Program-made: the position numbers and the translations under genes | Part shown: in pieces, positions 25,413 through 36,402 of the stretch | Numbering within the stretch: the stretch's first letter is position 1 | How the letters are laid out: every line of letters begins with the position of its first letter | Notes under the pieces: generated by a model | Told to the model about the DNA's origin: nothing | Database searches by the model: none | Seen by the model: only the letters and a program-made list of their open reading frames with translations | Assembly (NCBI RefSeq): GCF_032854445.1 | Contig: NC_088300.1 | Coordinates: 39,648,458-39,712,457 of the forward strand | Length of the DNA: 64,000 nt | Reading direction: 5' to 3' | From: Liolophura sinensis | Lineage: Eukaryota; Mollusca; Polyplacophora; Chitonida; Chitonidae

Positions 25413-27660
25413 TAATAGCTCATGTCTTAATTATTCTTTTTGCCGGACATTTCCCTCAGCAGGGATGAACGTCGCAGTAGGATGTTCTTTCACACACGGG
25501 CCAAAAAATTGTTTCTTGGTTGAGCAGATCGTAGACCTGTCGAATTTAGAAGATTCATTTGGCAAGTTTCAGGAATTAACGGTATAGTTACAATCATCCG
25601 ACAGCCCAAATGTATGAGATATGAAAGTGAGTACATTGTTACCAAACACTGAAGCAGAACATTGGGGCAGTTTTGGATGCGGTACCATATTAATGTATTT
25701 TTCCGCGTAAAGGGCCTCAACAAGCACTACATTTGATGGAATCAGCAATAAAAACGTGTGGAGAGCATGGCTTTCGCAACAAAAGCCGACCAGATGTTGA
25801 ATGCCACATGTCAGTACAACATGATCGTAATGCCTCGTTTGCTGATCATTTCTCTTGTTGTCTCGAGCTGACAGTAAATAAGGAGCGGGCATGGCAGACG
25901 TCTCCCGAGGCCGTGTCACATGAACTCCTCTGACACAAGCCAACTTACTCTGACAACCATTTGCCAGTAGGCTCTCTTTCCCTACACACCAGCACAATCG
26001 CGAAAGGTAGAACCACGTATTACGCCATGGATACCAATGGACAGACAAATAGACATGCATTAATTGTCAATTAGCGCAAATTCAAGCACAGTTGGTATTG
26101 TGTAAGATATATTGAGTAATTTCAGTAAGGCATGAAGCTTTCTAGCTGATAATATGCCAAGAATCCCGCAGACACTGGTTGGCTAGAAAAAATGTTTCAA
26201 ATTCAATGCATGACGGTTCTTTAGCAGTCCTGAGCGATATCTAACAGTGCCGAGAGTACCCTAATAGCCAAGGTCGCAAAAATACCCTCAATTTCCGCCT
26301 ATTAAGTATTATCGTGAAATTTCCTTTCGCTGAACGCCAGAAAATTTTCGCTTGTTACACTTTCAACGACGCCACAATACATTTTTTTCTGATAGAAGCC
26401 AGTAAACTAAGCAGCTATCCAATTTTACTTCATATTACACTTTACAACTTTTGTTCGATTCCTAGAACTAACATTTTTTCATTGGATAAAAAGACTGCAT
26501 TGTTATCAGATACCGATCTTCAGCTTGCTAACTCACAAAACATATAACCTCAAACAATTTGTGGAATATCTGACTGCTGCAATAAACTAATCATGTTGGT
26601 TGATTCAGAGAGGCACTAAAAAAACCCAGATGATAATTAAATATGCGAATGAACAAATGAAGATGAGGTTACATTTCACTAATAATGAGTGACCGATACA
26701 GCTGCATATTAACTCATCTTCACATAGCATGACTAACGGGTTATACCAGTTTATCCTGAAAGATGATAGCAGAGAGAGGACCAAAATGTTTCAAACTCAT
26801 TCTGACATAAGTCCAGCATAGTTCTCTGATTTGTTGGGGGTTTTTGTCGTCATAATCATTATAAAGATTATATTCTTATTCGAACCCAGTTTCTCATATA
26901 TGCATACTCACAATACACACGTCGTTTTACATTGGGAATAAGGTCAAATGCTAATCATAACCAATCATAACACAATGAGCATTTTCAATCTCAAATTTAG
27001 ATTCAGAGTTCTTCACTTTTTCTTGATGATGTGAAAAATAACTAGAAACTGAGAGAATATCTTGAAGTATTTATCATTCAACAGTGAATATTGCCCTTAT
27101 ATTATGAAAGAATAAAAAAAAAGGTGTGGACATTAAAGGATTGCAAAACTGAGTAGCTCCATTGAACACGAGAGGGATTAGCAAAGATTGAAAAGTTTTG
27201 AGAAATAAGAATGTATGATGTACCTACGTACGATAGTTTAATCTCTAATGCACTACATTATGAAAATAACACAAAGTAAGTTGTTTTTATAAAAACAACG
27301 ATCCTAATTCTCGGTTGATTGCATGCTATCATCAGAAAATTTAACTTCACAAATACATTGAGATAACATCATTAAATCCAAACTGCCTAGGGACAGCAAT
27401 CCGTCCTGTAATCAGGGCAACGGTGAAACCTTTCAACATTATTATGTTTGCCAAAAATAACTAATTATTCACATTTTATATTCTACGAATGCATCAATTG
27501 GCAGCCACAGAATGTTTCTGGAAAGTCTATGCACTAAAATCACTTTTTATGTTAAAAACAAAACATCGCATACAGCGTAATGTGTGTTGCTGACATGCCA
27601 CCAATCATTCCGTTGGACATGATATGTGAATTGCTAAGCGATTCGCAGCGTCTGCTGAGT
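25413..27660. other. Non-coding stretch downstream of receptor 1
   Basis: No gene recognised. A 163-codon minus-strand frame (ATG at 26060, stop at 25569) is the longest non-repeat frame after the receptors. Its translation is rich in Cys, His and Leu, shows no domain I know, and is probably chance. The part next to 27728 should contain the 3' UTR of the receptor, but I could not place a clear minus-strand AATAAA within a few hundred bases. Confidence 0.4.
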
Positions 27661-27727
27661 GTTTTATGACAAAACACAAATTATGTATGATATACCTAGT
27701 CAATTATTTCTGCCACTGGCAAAATTA

Positions 27728-28753
27728 TCACAGATGGATGACGTCACTGGAATAGTTTCTTCTGCTGATGTCACAGAGCATAATACATCTGAAAGCTGTT
27801 CGGAAGTCTCTGTTCATGTAGGCATAGATAAAGGGATTCATGCAACTGTTGGCATAGCCTAACCACGTGATCAATGAGACCTGGAGATGGGAGAGATGGC
27901 AAGATGGGCAGAAGGGTAAAACCACGTACATCAGGAAGAAAGGTAGCCAGGAAATGCTGAAAATACCCATGATAATACCCAGAGTTTGAATAGCCTTGGT
28001 GTCCCGGGAAGCTCTCTTAGGGGGCTTGTTCTTACTACTTAATATTCGATCTTCCCTTAAACAAGCCACCGATCCCTGCATCTTAATGGCGTCGGCTTGA
28101 CGTTTAGCAATTCTTAAGATGTATGCATACGCAAAGATAAGAAATAAAAATGGCACAAAAAATGAAGTGGACGATGAGCATACGGCATAGATCCTGTTGA
28201 CAGATAGGTCACAGCTGATGGTATCCCGGTAGAGTTCACTGGGGTTATCGGTAAACCAGCCCAGGTAGATGGGGATGAAGGAAATCGCCGAGCTGCAGCC
28301 CCATGCTAGACTGATCATTATTACCAGCCGACGTGTTGTCATTCGCTTTCTGTACGTCAGGGGATCTTTAATGGCCCAGAATCGGTCTAACGCAATACAG
28401 CATATGTGCAAAATGGATGCAGTACAACACATCACGTCACATGATCTCCAGAAATAACAAAATACCCACCCGAAAGGCCATTTAGCAAAAATATCATACA
28501 CTAAAGAGAAGGGCATGACAAGTGAAGCGACGGTCAAATCAGCAACTGCCAGGCTCGTTACGATATAGTTCGTTCTTGTTCTCAGACGCCGGTATAATCC
28601 CACAGCAGCCACCACTAAAAAGTTACCTATGACCGTTAAGAGAATCATAAAACTGTACACAAACCCTAGGGCTAATCGCAAGGTAAAATCCATCATCGGC
28701 AAATCCATCGTGTTAGGGTCGGTGTTGTTTGAGGAAGAAGTACTTCTTTCCAT
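27728..28753 (-). CDS. Biogenic amine G-protein-coupled receptor, copy 1 (D1 / beta-adrenergic-like octopamine group)
   Basis: Class A seven-helix receptor of the plasma membrane, 341 residues in one exon. The ATG at 28753 is the first in frame after an upstream TGA (the frame reaches back to a GTG at 28804) and has G at -3 and +4. Landmarks: N-glycosylation site N9-N-T; N1.50 = N44; D2.50 = D72; C99-C181 disulphide; amine-binding D3.32 = D106; S193, S194 and S197 at 5.42, 5.43 and 5.46; WLPFF at 269-273; CPSC in the third outer loop; NPFIY at 306-310. The TM5 serines and TM6 phenylalanines are what dopamine, octopamine and adrenergic receptors use to bind catechol or phenol rings. The third inner loop and C tail are short, which suggests Gs coupling (inference). 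Residues 123-125 read DRF, not DRY. The ligand is not decided; a dopamine, octopamine or tyramine receptor are all possible. Paralogue of the receptor at 56547-57572. Confidence 0.95.
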   Translation of the reverse strand: MERSTSSSNNTDPNTMDLPMMDFTLRLALGFVYSFMILLTVIGNFLVVAAVGLYRRLRTRTNYIVTSLAVADLTVASLVMPFSLVYDIFAKWPFGWVFCYFWRSCDVMCCTASILHICCIALDRFWAIKDPLTYRKRMTTRRLVIMISLAWGCSSAISFIPIYLGWFTDNPSELYRDTISCDLSVNRIYAVCSSSTSFFVPFLFLIFAYAYILRIAKRQADAIKMQGSVACLREDRILSSKNKPPKRASRDTKAIQTLGIIMGIFSISWLPFFLMYVVLPFCPSCHLSHLQVSLITWLGYANSCMNPFIYAYMNRDFRTAFRCIMLCDISRRNYSSDVIHL

Positions 28754-29965
28754 TACTTGGGAAGTTTTTGAATGTCCAGAAAATTCTTGGATTTGTTTTA
28801 TCACAGCTTTTTTGTCCTGTTGGCTCGAACGTCAAACCAATGTCGGAAGCACAACTTTAGTTTCGCAAAACAAACGTCAATGTTTACGTCCAAGGCAGGA
28901 GTTAGTACACTTATATCAGACAGTTAGCCACATTACGGAATCTTTCTGTGCATTTTTGTGTCCTGTTTTTGAACAATAATTAGTCAAGTCAGTTGTGACA
29001 AAAGGTTAGTAATAGAGTGTCCTGAATCGGATCAGACGTGTAATACCCAGCCTCACATGGATGTCTTCGAAACAAGCCAGATGACATATCACGAACATTG
29101 ACACCGTATTGTTCAACACATATCCCATGAATACAGCATCGAAGAGGACCCACCTTGTTCTGAGTAAACTCCCCGCAAAATCAAAGTGTACCTAGTTTCC
29201 ATGGTAATGGCTGACATACGATACTGTTCATGGCTATAAGGCAGCCGAGTCTAATGTTTCGGCAGGCTTCCCCTGGTCCCGTGTCTGCGAGGCGGACAGC
29301 GTGTCGCTCTACCTAGGCTGTATCGAGCTGAGTGAACATCTTTACCTCGTTTCCTCGACGTTGCTCACCAATCGATGGAAAGACTAGCCCTGTGTTAGTC
29401 ACAATGCTTGCCAGTAAACTATTCGCCTGGCCACGATATACGTGAGGGTTCTCCCAGGCTGAGCATGCTGCAGGGATAAGCAAAACAAAACAAGGCATAA
29501 TTTTATTGAAAGAACCGGTTTAAGAACACAGAGGTGTTTCTCACAAAGAAACTGGCTTTAAGACACAACGAGGACAGCGCATATATACAAGCTGATTCAG
29601 AGCTACCAGAACACCAGTTTTCTTTCCTTTTTCTTTATAACCGTTAGTAACAGATATAGCGTTGTTTGAGATGGTGCAGATCTTTGACCACTGTTTTTTT
29701 TTTCCTTTTCGTTGTCGAGAGCTGTTGTATAAACATAAAAAAAACATTGAGCATCATAATGAAATCTGATAGCAGAAAACCCATTGCTATCTATCATTAT
29801 CTCAAAGACGCTGTCGTCGGGATCCAGATATTGGCTCACTTAAGAGGTTGGTCTTTCATCAGCAGTCCATTATTCCAATATTTCCTTTATTGGAAAGAAT
29901 GTCGCGATTGCAAGGTTGACCAGGCTATAGCTTAAGTCAGATTTAAAGTCCCGTAGACATACTTA
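28754..29965. other. Upstream region of receptor 1, no other gene recognised
   Basis: It should hold the 5' UTR and promoter of receptor 1 on the minus strand. I see no clear TATA or CCAAT box near the ATG. A slightly GC-richer patch lies at about 29260-29340. The plus-strand frame at 28629-28979 overlaps the receptor antisense and is a shadow. Confidence 0.4.
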
Positions 29966-29967
29966 TC

Positions 29968-30062
29968 GAACGCCTCAGTAGCGCAGTGAGGGCTTTGAGA
30001 GTATTCATGCTGGCAAGGATCTAGGATTTGTGTTCTGCTGGATTCAATTCTCCATACCTGAA
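29968..30062 (+). mobile_element. Possible tRNA-derived SINE head, very degenerate
   Basis: CGCCTCAGTAGCGCAGTGAG resembles a tRNA 5' part with an A box, and CTGGATTCAATTCTCCATAC about 60 bp later resembles a B box. The spacing fits a tRNA-like head, but the stems are not preserved and no tail is evident. Confidence 0.3.
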
Positions 30063-30299
30063 ATACGAATATAGGACATTCTTCCCCCCCACCCTCCATA
30101 GTCAAGGGTGGATCTTAATCATTAAAATATTTACAAACTGGAAAGTTTTGGCAAAAACTTGCAGCGGTGTTTTTTTTTTCATGTGTGGTGTTCAATTCAA
30201 TTAAATCAACACTTTGTAAGACAATCAGTCGATACAACGTAGGTCGTATGAGAATTTGGCTCCTTTCACCATTGTGCCTGTTTCGTTGAATATTTCTCT

Positions 30300-30635
30300 T
30301 CATGCTATCAAATCGGCCAAGGTTCTGGGCTCTGGAACATCTTCAACTGCACTTGACAGGATGTGGGAAGTGCTCTCCCCGGTTGTCTTTGACTGTTCAC
30401 GTATTTGTGTTTTCACCTTCTCTACACCATGACAAAGCCAGTTCCTATCATGTGAATGGGGAGTAGTTTCTCCTTTGTTATCTTTGTTTAAAGTGGTGGT
30501 GACAGCACCTCTACATGGAAAAGTCTTCCTGCCCGTGCATTCCCATCTTATTCTGTGGGACTTTTTAGATGTACTTGAAGCCTTCATGGCGCAGTTTGTC
30601 ACCACATTGACTGGGTCTAGATGACCTCCATGATG
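30300..30635 (-). pseudogene. FLYWCH-type zinc-finger fragment
   Basis: The minus-strand frame is open from after TAA (30636-30638) to TGA at 30300-30302. The translation contains RWECTGRKTFPCRGAVTT and then TPHSHD, which fits the C-terminal half of a FLYWCH zinc finger: W-x-C, a second Cys eight residues on, and a closing H-x-H. The N-terminal part of the domain (the F-L-Y strand) is not clearly present. A polar segment with VEKVKTQIREQSKTTGES follows, similar in kind to what comes after FLYWCH domains in invertebrate proteins related to MULE transposons. FLYWCH fingers bind DNA or protein. No start is fixed: the frame reads through GTG at 30605, with the first ATG at 30587. No transposase domain is seen next to it. 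It may be one exon of a gene or, more likely, an isolated element fragment. Confidence 0.55.
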
Positions 30636-30756
30636 TTATATAAAATTTGTGTTCAGTTTCTCTCCTTTTATAGAGCAATGCAGCCGATGTCAGATGGTAG
30701 TAGCTTGCAGGACACTTCCTGTCCAGGGGCCATAAAAAGCTCTGAATTCATGGCCA

Positions 30757-31146
30757 ACATGTGTAATATTCTTAATTAAAGGGCAGGATACCTTTTTTTA
30801 CACCCAGAAGTGATGGTATGACTTTATATGCTATACAAATGTGTAATACTCTTTGTTAAAAGACAGGACACCTTTTGTTTACACTCATAAAGTTTTACCA
30901 TACGCATGCGTATCTTTCTTTCATATGATGACGCCCAGCATTATTATGGGAAGTTCCACTTTGATTATCAACATAATATCTTCACCATATGAAGACAACT
31001 ACCTGAATTTTGTGAATATATAAAAATAGAAAATGACTGTTTTGACCCCCTGATAGGCTACAGAGGCCCTAAAATCTTCACCCCATGAAGACAAACACCT
31101 GAAGTTTGTGAACATGTATAAACAATTGCTTATTTTGACCCCCTGG
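30757..31146. repeat. Two adjacent degenerate duplications
   Basis: The segment ATGTGTAATATTCTTAATTA with AGGGCAGGATACC at about 30761 recurs as ATGTGTAATACTCTTTGTTA with AAGACAGGACACC at about 30839. Another segment, ATCTTCACCATATGAAGACA ending in TTTTGACCCCCTG, at 30978-31051 recurs at 31074-31145. Together they look like an old tandem array or a decayed element with internal repeats. Confidence 0.65.
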
Positions 31147-33317
31147 GCTATTCATTACAAGACACCTCATTTAGAAGATCATATCTATATTTCCCACTGA
31201 TCATATATACATGTAGACGTATGGGGAGGGGAAAATGTTCGGGAGGGGAAAATGTCCAGAGGGGGAAATGTCTGGGCGGAGGAATTGATCCGTGGAGTAT
31301 CACAGTGATGACCTTTGGTACTAGATCACTGTAGTGTGTCAAACACATCAAATAAAGATACATAGAGATACATGTTTATCAGAGTGCCTGCATGCCCAAT
31401 GCTGCACGCCCAGTGCTGCATGCTCCAGACCATCAACCTGGATTGCCGCTATCAAACAGCCTTTGTTACATACACATTGCGCGCTTGGTGTTGGTTGTAA
31501 TTTTGGCTCCTGGAGGTTTAGCGTTGTGATTTAATTTTATTCACATTTATACCTTGGAACACTGGCATCTCTGAAGGTGTAGGCCAACTAATCACCAATC
31601 AACCCCCGCTGCTCCCCTGCCGCTCTCCTGCTGTTAATGTTACTGTTACAATTATAGTTCTCACAGGTCAAAAGATCGATATATGTTAAGAGCATTATCT
31701 GCGTCTAAGTATATATCCCAGTGGAACATCTAGTCTGTAGAGCAACCAGTGAGGCGGCCAATTAAGCTAAAGATCTTTTCGGATCGGCTGCTATTTAGTT
31801 CTTATGTTTTCTTCACTCGCCAAATCGAGGATGAAGTGGGTTGAGGAAATGGGGCATAGATAAAGTGTTTTAATCACTGCGCGACTTGCACATGGGAGGA
31901 GTTATAATCCAGGGTCTAATCTTATAAACATTAGCCGGTTTCAACAGCATGGTCTCTCAGCAAAATTTAACACGAAGGCATTTTATTTCAAAGTGGAAGC
32001 AGTGGACAGACAGAAACAGTGCATATGGATCAGTAGCTGTCATAAGCAGTTGACAGTAAAACTGCGTCGTGTCTGTAATTCAAAGTGCAAATAATGCTGC
32101 CCTGCAAATTCAGTACTGACGGATGGAATTGTTGATACAAACATAACCTTCGCCTAAAGTAATCGAATTTTTAAGTTAATGTATTGAAAGGTCAACATCG
32201 TTTGATTAAGCTCGATGCATGCAGCTCTCTGTGTTATAGCCAAAGTGGTTCAAGTATAGGCCTATTCCGTTACAGGTTTGAAAAGGGGCTGGGTGGACCG
32301 AAAATACTGAAATTCCAGAATAATATGCATATGAATAAATGCTAATTATCTTTATTATTGTCCATTATTTGAGAGAAGGGTTCAAATAGGAACGAATAAT
32401 AAACAGTAGCTTCAGAATTACAACCGTTCGTTAATATGTCTACATATAACATAGACAGAACATTTGTGTAAATCACACAAAAACTCGATTCAGCTTGTGC
32501 ATGCGGACTTCCTGGTTCACGTAAAACATAGAAGTTGCTCTGATGTTGTGTAATTCTGTAGCAAGTTTAATGGGTTTTCTATGGATTCTCTTCTGACGCT
32601 TTATCACCTATGGGACTCTCTCCTGGGGCCTGATCTCACGACCTAGGTTTGAGAATGTGAAATTAGGAAAACGGAATATGTATGGATGAGGGAATTCCTT
32701 GTTAACAAAGTGAGGCTTATCAAATTTGTGAGACGGCCCAGATTATTTTTTGTACATCTATCCACCAGTATTGATTCCACCTAAAAGTACTATCCCTCAG
32801 GATGGGGTCTACGATAGAATACACATTATAATATAGCATGCACATTGTATCACACAATATTATTCGTGTAGCGTATTTGTAAACCATTCGATAGGTCTGT
32901 GTTGACTGAGTACGTGCATCTCCATGGTTTTTAAACACTTCTTAAGTGTAACGGGATTAGTCTCTGTGGATAGTTATCCACGGGATTTCATGAATGACAT
33001 CGAATTCTCAAAATATTTATTACAAGATGTTCCTGAAGGGTGACTTTTCCCGGCTAACCATGGAGAAAATGAAGTTGGAAAACAAGCACACGTTAAAAAG
33101 TGTATCTGTTTTGAGTGATGGTAGCATAGATTATGTGACTACAATATGCTGTTATGTTGTCGTTACACAGACAAAAGTACCCAGTTGAAATAACAGGTGT
33201 CATATATAACACTAAAGTCTGCAACAATAACGTACGTTTAATATAGGGTATAGAAGAATACATTGTTTTTTGCTATTCATATCCTATACTGAATAATCCG
33301 TCTGAATAATAGCAAAG
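31147..33317. other. Non-coding stretch, no gene recognised
   Basis: Unique sequence. At about 31218-31275 a purine-rich GGGAGGGGAAAATGT motif repeats about three times with variation. No gene or RNA recognised. Confidence 0.45.
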
Positions 33318-33638
33318 TCACATTCCAAAACGAACAAAAACTGCCAAAACATTGTCCATAACGGACGAAACGGTCGTAAACTTGAGCTTATCCCGCGACA
33401 GCATGGAGAAGCCAAGTCTCAATTTAGAGGAACAAATCGGTATTCCTGTATATGTGTCTGATGGGTCTGTGTTATTTCGTATTTCAAATAGGTTTTCCTG
33501 GTCATGGGCATCTACGGGACTTTCCGAATTATCAATGAATGCTCTTGGTACGGCCTTCTTTTTTCTATCTGTATATGTTCGATATACATTCGCATAAATC
33601 AGTTCCTTTGGTTGACAATATTCGCAGTCATTTGTCAA
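33318..33638 (-). other. Unidentified open stretch of protein-like composition
   Basis: About 106 codons are open on the minus strand, ending at TGA 33318-33320. The first codon given by the open frame is TTG, so if it is coding it is an internal or terminal exon. The translation has a basic patch followed by an acidic, polar middle (IYANVYRTYTDRKKKAVPRA, then DAHDQENLFEIRNNTDPSD), which resembles a receptor cytoplasmic tail in composition only. A plus-strand frame (33352-33597) overlaps it. No family is recognised and no good polypyrimidine acceptor lies next to it. Confidence 0.25.
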
Positions 33639-34256
33639 AGTTTGTCAGTTCGCCATAGCAATATGCCCAACCCGGCAAAGCCGATGAGTTATTGCTTGCT
33701 GACCAATAGTCTATATCTCTTTCCCCTCATTTTTCTGGGGTTTATCTCTCTCTTTTCTTTTCTCTCACATTTCTATTTTTTTTCTTCAGAATTACAGAAA
33801 ATCTGTTACCGAGAGCCGTATTAAACTGCTACTGATAAACTGGTCAATCCAGAACAAATTACAATCTGTCAAAATAAAAGCTGTGCGTAAGGTCTAATTG
33901 TGCTGCCATGTTGTTTTGCTTCGCCGAACGTCATCTTCTTCATCTGAACACCTGAACGGATGAAGTTGAAACTTAATATGCAGTTACAGGTGTCATCGGG
34001 GCTGGGGTCAGATGGAATGGCTTGTGAACTCCCACACATTGATGAATCTGACCAAAGCATCGAACAAATAAACACGAACACACTCAGATAAAATCGAATA
34101 AAAAATTAAAAATGTATTTGTACATGTTAAATGGAAACTTGACAAGTTAAAATTTCTAAGACTTACCAAGATTATTCTGCTTCAACCATGTTTGGTGTTA
34201 TGTTTTAGGCCATTATCCCAGTAGTGCCAGGGGGCCGTCATCTGTTTGGTGAATAG
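33639..34256. other. Non-coding stretch, no gene recognised
   Basis: T-rich at 33715-33790 on the plus strand, otherwise unique sequence. Confidence 0.45.
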
Positions 34257-34258
34257 CT

Positions 34259-34260
<2 letters not shown>

Positions 34261-34290
<30 letters not shown>
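34261..34290. repeat. AAT microsatellite
   Basis: Ten tandem AAT units, flanked on both sides by TAGCTGTAATAATAA-like sequence, which suggests expansion within an AAT-rich spot. The poly-Leu minus-strand frame across it is an artefact. Confidence 0.95.
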
Positions 34291-34291
<1 letters not shown>

Positions 34292-34837
34292 GCTGTAATA
34301 ATAAAGTCAAATCGGTTACAACGGTGAACAAAATAACACCAAATAAAAATTTATCACTCACCACAGATTTCAATGAACTTTGGTTCATTTGAAACAAAAT
34401 CTCATGTTTGTTTAATGAAGATTGTACAAGATTTAAAGATTCACAAATGCCCATCCATTGCTGTATTTGTACGGTAAGTATTAAATGGAAATTGGAGCGT
34501 TAAAGTTTAAAGGACTTTCCAAGGTTATCTACATTAGGGTGGGCATATTTCTGCCGTGACCCTATGGTAGACATACCGGTAAACTACATGCCATGTGAAA
34601 GGGACTTCTGCAAGTCTCGTGGGTTGTCTAACGAATATTCATCGTTCGTCTACTGCAAGAGTACCACGTTGGAGTTCCTTTTTGATGTAGTCGGTACTGT
34701 ATGACTGAATAACAAATTACCTCAAAAACACGACAGTTAACACAAACTCAACGACATAATCCCTCGGTATCAGATTCTCATACCAAATGCTACACAGCTC
34801 AGCTTATCATAAGCATTTTCAGACCTATGTGTGACAT

Positions 34838-34930
34838 TACATGTTCTGTGTGTATGACGCTACATGCTCTGTGTGTATGACACTACAAGCTCTGTGCGCA
34901 TCAAACCATACCCTCTGTGTGTATAATGCC
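34838..34930. repeat. Minisatellite H, outlying block, 23-bp unit
   Basis: Three or four units of the type ACATGTTCTGTGTGTATGAC plus three bases, the same unit as the larger block at 35188-35615. About 250 bp of non-repeat sequence separates the two blocks. Confidence 0.85.
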
Positions 34931-35187
34931 ACACATACACACACATATATTACACTGCGTGTGCAAAAGCAATTTCAGATAAAATTATAGCCACACAACA
35001 TAGTTTATGATACACGTTTTCAGTCGTAGAGGATTCTGTTTGTTCTTATAGTTTGACCAGGTACAGCATCCACGGAGACTCATACAACGTGACGATGTGT
35101 TTCTGAGGCCTTGAAAAATACACTACCGGTCATGTAATACATAAGAAAGCTTAAAGAATACATGAAATGCTTATGTTTTATTTCTTA

Positions 35188-35615
35188 ATGTTCTGTGTGT
35201 ATGACGCCACATGTTTTTGTGTGCATGACGCTACATGTTCTATGTGTATGACGCCACATGTTCTGTGTGTATGACCCCACAAGTTCTGTGTGTATGACGC
35301 TACATGTTCTGTGTGTGTCACAACATGTTCTGTGTGTATGACACTACATTTTTGTGTGTATGACACTACATGTTCTGTGTGTATGACACTACATGTTCTG
35401 TATATGTGATGCCACATGTTCTGTGTGTATGACACTAAATGTTCTGTATGTATGACTCTACATGTTCTGTGTGTATGATGCTACAAGCTCTGCTGTGCCC
35501 GGTTTCCACCCACCATAATGCTGACCGCCGCCGTATAAGTTAAATATTCTTGAGTACGGCGTAAAACACCAATCAAATAAATAAATAAATAAATACAAGC
35601 TCTGTGCGTATGGCC
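35188..35615. repeat. Minisatellite H, main block, 23-bp unit, split by a SINE
   Basis: About 13 units of TGTTCTGTGTGTATGAC(A/G)CTACA with small length changes. A SINE at 35493-35593 interrupts it, and the repeat resumes after the insertion. Confidence 0.93.
35493..35593 (+). mobile_element. SINE, family 1, 5'-truncated, with target-site duplication
   Basis: It begins TGTGCCCGGTTTCCACCCAC, goes on with CATAATGCTGACCGCCGCCG and AATATTCTTGAGTACGGCGT, and ends in five AAAT units. It is flanked by an 11-bp duplication, TACAAGCTCTG, at 35482-35492 and 35594-35604. The duplication lies inside minisatellite H, so the insertion is younger than the array. 5' truncation fits target-primed reverse transcription. 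Confidence 0.95.
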
Positions 35616-36218
35616 CTGCCCACACTGAAGCGACACGGTTCACGGGGCTCGGGGTACTTGGGGGTATTGACCAAGTTCCGAACAAGATCAACGATGACGT
35701 AATTTCTGAAAAAAATCCGATCGTCGAAAAAATTATGCAAAATATACAGGAGTAATTAACAGACACAAAAATACCCCCAAAATGATTGTTTTCAGCACAA
35801 ATTCCGAGGCATAACTTTTTTCATTTGACCTAGAAACATAATCTTTGTTTTATAGTTCCTTTTCATGTATCCTTTAAAAATATACTGTCCCTACGGGCGT
35901 CACACAACGTATGTGACGACTGTGATATAGAGGTCCACATTCAAATCTCCATGGCCCTCGGATCACTCCAGTTTGAATATAATGAGGCCCTGAGGATTAC
36001 CGTCAAAACTGGAAGCCAGGTGTGGACGGAATTTTGAATGTCGATTTTTTTTTTGTGGGGGCGGAGTGGTTGTGAGCTATATACTTCAGAGTGATAAGGA
36101 CCTTGACTTCTCACTTTAGAATATGTGTCTACATTCATTTATATCCACGTTATGTGTAGTCAAGTTAACCTTTGCATGGTCAGATTGTATAACCATATTT
36201 TTATAGGTCAGCTTAATC
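35616..36218. other. Non-coding stretch, no gene recognised
   Basis: Unique sequence with no gene signature. Confidence 0.45.
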
Positions 36219-36234
36219 TTAGACAGAGCCGTAA

Positions 36235-36402
36235 GCACTTGGCTTCTTGCGGCCGTACGTAGGAAGATCTTCAGCAAACTGCGGATGGTGGATGGTTTTC
36301 CCTTGGGTCTGTCTAGTTTCCTCCCACCTTAATGAAGGCTGCCGTCATATAAGTGAAATATTCTTGAGTGTGGAGAAAAACACCAAATAAATAAATAAAT
36401 AC
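36235..36402 (+). mobile_element. SINE, family 1, head-truncated
   Basis: GGCCGTACGTAGGAAGATCT, CAGCAAACTGCGGATGGTGG, TTTCCTCCCACCTTAATGAA and GTCATATAAGTGAAATATTC follow the family 1 core in order, ending with AACACCAAATAAATAAATAA. The tRNA head is missing or unrecognisable. Confidence 0.88.

Noticed and set aside
25569-26060. 163-codon minus-strand frame
   Set aside because: No domain, membrane topology or family signature could be seen; composition is odd and the frame is probably chance.
28754-28804. N-terminal extension of receptor 1 by 17 codons
   Set aside because: The extension would begin with GTG. The first ATG is at 28753, has a good context, and gives the same length (341) as the paralogue.
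28629-28979. 116-codon plus-strand frame overlapping receptor 1
   Set aside because: It is the antisense shadow of the receptor's N-terminal region and begins inside the coding sequence.
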